64,000 nt of DNA from Anaerostipes faecalis (GTDB taxonomy: Bacteria; Bacillota; Clostridia; Lachnospirales; Lachnospiraceae), in the NCBI RefSeq assembly GCF_018982945.1, contig NZ_JABRXE010000006.1, forward strand, positions 1 to 64,000. Reading direction: 5' to 3'. A program made the translations under genes and the position numbers. Shown here piece after piece: positions 61,883 to 64,000 of this stretch (position 1 is its first letter; every line of letters begins with the position of its first letter). The notes under the pieces were generated by a model. The model did no database searches, was not told the DNA's origin, and was given only the letters and a program-made list of their open reading frames with translations.

Positions 61883-62691
61883 CGGCTGGTTCCTCCTTTC
61901 TCCAGTTTCTTATGCGGCTTTTCCTTCTCCTGTCTCGGCACACTCAATTCCGTTTCCACATATTCGCTGATAATCCCAAGAGCCTGATAATAGTTGCCGC
62001 AACTTTGCACTCTCTGGAACATCTCATCTGCTTCTTTGCTCTGCCCGTTCCTCACAAGCAGCCTTCTTGCATCTCCCATAATGGAAAAAATATTGCCATC
62101 ATGCCCAAGCAGTTTCATTTTCGGCCGGCGCACCGCTTTTTCCCCCTTGCCATCCTGTTTTTGGATTTCCATCTCCGATGCCTGCCGGAAACGGAAATTT
62201 TTGTTGCACTGCCAGAAATGAACATTTATATTCCCGCCATCCACACGAATGTCTCTCTGCTCAAATCCTTCTCCCCACCCGTCACTGTACTGGCCGGTAA
62301 TGTATTCACACAGTTTCGTCAGCTCATGGGACTCCAGATAATCATTTAACTGGAGTGTCGTACAACCATACAAAACATGGTCTACTTCTTTTACAGACAC
62401 TACAGCACTTTCCACCTTTTCTTTTATGGCTGGATTGCCGTCAAAATACTGCATCAGATTGCAGGGTTTTCCATCCACGCTGCCAAATGTATTTTCTTTA
62501 TCCACCATTTTCTGAATGGCATACTTGTACTGCACAAGATCGCCTCCATCCAATGGCATTCTGCCAGAATCCTGATCCCACACGCCATCATCTTCCTCCA
62601 GATCGTCCCAAACACTTTCATCCGGAATAAATTCTGCTGTCAAAGGTGTCAGCAGTTCTATCTGCATGTTTTCTTCCTGTTCCACCAGCAT
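61879..62691 (-). CDS. Conserved ICE protein, unknown (270 aa)
   Basis: Acidic N-terminus (FIPDESVWDDLEEDDGVWDQD), a central part (DHVLYGCTTLQLNDYLESHELTKLCEYITGQYSDGWGEGFEQRD) and a C-terminal helical part (FSIMGDARRLLVRNGQSKEADEMFQRVQSCGNYYQALGIISEYVE). The central and final parts recur in clostridial element proteins of unknown role. Start at the second Met (62691), with GGAGAGG upstream. In the metK2-to-methyltransferase operon. Confidence 0.65.
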   Translation of the reverse strand: MLVEQEENMQIELLTPLTAEFIPDESVWDDLEEDDGVWDQDSGRMPLDGGDLVQYKYAIQKMVDKENTFGSVDGKPCNLMQYFDGNPAIKEKVESAVVSVKEVDHVLYGCTTLQLNDYLESHELTKLCEYITGQYSDGWGEGFEQRDIRVDGGNINVHFWQCNKNFRFRQASEMEIQKQDGKGEKAVRRPKMKLLGHDGNIFSIMGDARRLLVRNGQSKEADEMFQRVQSCGNYYQALGIISEYVETELSVPRQEKEKPHKKLEKGGTSR

Positions 62692-62694
62692 CAC

Positions 62695-63660
62695 CTACCT
62701 CTCCGGTGCTGTACGCACCTTTTTCTTTTCTTCCTTTTTCATCTTCGCCAGATCCGCATAGTCCGCCCCTTCGATCTGTGGCAGGTTCTCTATGATCCGA
62801 TAGGCAGCTCCGTAGGCTTTTTTTAGATTGGCACATGCCCATCGCCCTGCAAAATCGTTATCCGTACAGATCTCGATTTCTTCAATCTCCGGATGCTTTG
62901 ATAGAAAATACTCCAACGCAGGCGGATTCTTCATCTCCCGGTACACTTCCCCCTCTTTTGGGGCGCTGATCCCGCCAAGCTCCAGACGGTATTTATCCAG
63001 ACTGCCGCCCTCCAACGTCAGATGGGCCAGTGCGTCAATACAGGCTTCATAAACCGCTACCCGCTTGGAATCCTTTTGGGGAGGCACACAAAACGCATAC
63101 GCTTTTTCACTTCCTGCCTGCTCAATCTTAAAGGATTTTTTCCCATTATCATAAATCCCTCGAAGAAAAGCATACCGGGCTTTCCCGTTTTCATCCCGTC
63201 CAACGAACACAGCGTTATGATATGGTCTGCTCTCATAGAGGATTCCCAATCTCAGGCAGTACCGGATGGCGGCCTCGCTGATGCCTCTCCCGGACAGGTA
63301 TTGCAGAATCCTGCGGTTGTTCATGTTCTTTTCCGGCAGCACAAACGGTTTCCTCTCCGGTGGCGGAACTTCCTGCGGGATACAGATATAATTTCCTTCC
63401 TGCAGCAGACTGACCGCTTCCATAAAACTACACCCATCTACCTGTGTCAGAAACCGCAGGGCACTGATGCCACCGATATCCCTCGATTTCCAGTGCCATT
63501 TGCTGGTTACTTCGTTAATCTTGAAGCTGTCATGATCCGTCAGTTCCCATTCATTGACCGTCCTGGTTTTCTTAAGACGGTAAGGCTGGTTCTCCCTCAG
63601 ATACTCATACGCCCGGATCTTCTTCAGTTCCTGGATCTGTTCTTCACTGACCCATGGCAT
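62695..63660 (-). CDS. DUF3991/TOPRIM domain protein (321 aa)
   Basis: Primase-like element protein: an N-terminal DUF3991-type region (QELKKIRAYEYLRENQPYRLKKTRTVNEWELTDHDSFKINEVTSKWHWKSRDIGGISALRFL), then a TOPRIM domain (RVAVYEACIDALAHLTLEGGSLDKY; EIEICTDNDFAGRWACANLKKAYG with the D-x-D). It may prime or maintain element DNA. The start ATG overlaps the metK2 stop codon (TAATG), so it is translationally coupled. Confidence 0.85.
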   Translation of the reverse strand: MPWVSEEQIQELKKIRAYEYLRENQPYRLKKTRTVNEWELTDHDSFKINEVTSKWHWKSRDIGGISALRFLTQVDGCSFMEAVSLLQEGNYICIPQEVPPPERKPFVLPEKNMNNRRILQYLSGRGISEAAIRYCLRLGILYESRPYHNAVFVGRDENGKARYAFLRGIYDNGKKSFKIEQAGSEKAYAFCVPPQKDSKRVAVYEACIDALAHLTLEGGSLDKYRLELGGISAPKEGEVYREMKNPPALEYFLSKHPEIEEIEICTDNDFAGRWACANLKKAYGAAYRIIENLPQIEGADYADLAKMKKEEKKKVRTAPER

Positions 63661-64000
63661 TACATGACAGTATTCCGCAGTGCTTCCACCTTATCTGTCC
63701 GCTCCCACGGAAATTCCTTTCTTCCAAAATGCCCATATACCGCAGTCTGTTTAAAGATCGGCCGCTTTAAACGCAGCGTATCCATGATCTGGTTCGGTGT
63801 CAGGGCGAACACCAATGGGATCGCCGCTGCAAGACAGTCATCCGCACAGATTTTTCCTGTTCCAAAAGTATCCACCTGCACCATGACCGGCTGTGCCACG
63901 CCGATGGCGTAAGCAAGGGACACCTGGCATCGGCTGGCAAGGCCGGCGGCTACCATGTTCTTGGCAATATACCTGGCCATATATGCGCCGGAGCGGTCTA
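63660..64000 (-). CDS. metK: Second S-adenosylmethionine synthetase, 3' part (at window edge)
   Basis: C-terminal ~113 codons of a Met[20 protein letters not shown], then [23 protein letters not shown] and [18 protein letters not shown]; it continues past 64000. Compared with the chromosomal MetK the same blocks are recognizable but clearly diverged, with a different C-terminus (RNTVM). It shares a TAATG overlap with the TOPRIM gene and belongs to the conjugative element operon together with a DNA methyltransferase. Confidence 0.9.
   Translation of the reverse strand, partial: DRSGAYMARYIAKNMVAAGLASRCQVSLAYAIGVAQPVMVQVDTFGTGKICADDCLAAAIPLVFALTPNQIMDTLRLKRPIFKQTAVYGHFGRKEFPWERTDKVEALRNTVM

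Noticed and set aside
1-64000. CRISPR arrays, tRNA or rRNA genes
   Set aside because: No regular repeat-spacer pattern and no cloverleaf or rRNA sequence noticed; a tRNA search was not run.

Overview
The window looks like the chromosome of a gut-type Lachnospiraceae (Clostridia, Bacillota). The housekeeping blocks are AT-rich, ribosome binding sites are strong AGGAGG types, and the mobile genes (TnpV/MobV element, Tn554-like recombinases, Tn1549-like conjugation module) belong to families typical of that group. About a quarter is conserved chromosome; the rest is at least three nested or adjacent mobile elements.

Left part (about 1-9.7 kb): a 5'-truncated mtaB fragment, then an integrative mobilizable element. 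It carries a pMV158-like (MobV) oriT at 299-329, a small HTH remnant, a PAP2 phosphatase gene split by an IS256-family insertion with a 9-bp target duplication, tnpV, a MobV relaxase, a RepA-like ATPase, a ribbon-helix-helix protein, a tyrosine integrase, an excisionase and a divergent XRE regulator. Three matching operators lie between xis and the regulator. The integrase end abuts the 3' end of guaA, the probable attachment gene.

Chromosomal core (9.7-24.9 kb): a leftward run hinT - flavin reductase - aroK-like - murA - psiE-like - metK - guaA; the recombination/replication operon dnaX - ybaB - recR; a small ATPase/kinase-like gene; and the 3' part of a Tad/Flp pilus-type operon (flp1, DUF5702, two TadE-like proteins, FHA protein, rhomboid protease). 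That operon is cut off from its expected upstream tad genes at about 24.9 kb.

Recombinase block (25.0-30.5 kb): three different tyrosine recombinases in tandem plus two DUF6262 (TnpC-like) proteins, a Tn554-like set with an extra recombinase and a duplicated TnpC.

Conjugative element (30.6-64 kb and beyond): two visibly GC-richer backbone parts. One (30.6-34.9 kb) has a DinG-like helicase, a sigma-like protein, an XRE regulator and long hairpin-rich gaps. The other (46-64 kb) has MobC, relaxase, PcfB, LtrC-like, VirD4, a VirB2-like protein, VirB6-like, PrgI, VirB4 and a CHAP/lysozyme hydrolase, and upstream of these an operon with a second metK, a TOPRIM protein, a beta-helix protein and a DNA methyltransferase. 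An AT-rich cargo island (about 34.9-46 kb) lies between the two parts. It carries a cysteine-rich KTR protein, small membrane/HTH genes, an FtsX-type ABC exporter, a LytTR response regulator with two GHKL kinases (one broken by a stop codon), and a UPF0489 protein. Direct repeats ahead of the ABC genes suggest that the response regulator controls the exporter. No ordinary single ICE integrase is visible, so the recombinase trio next door is a candidate integration module.
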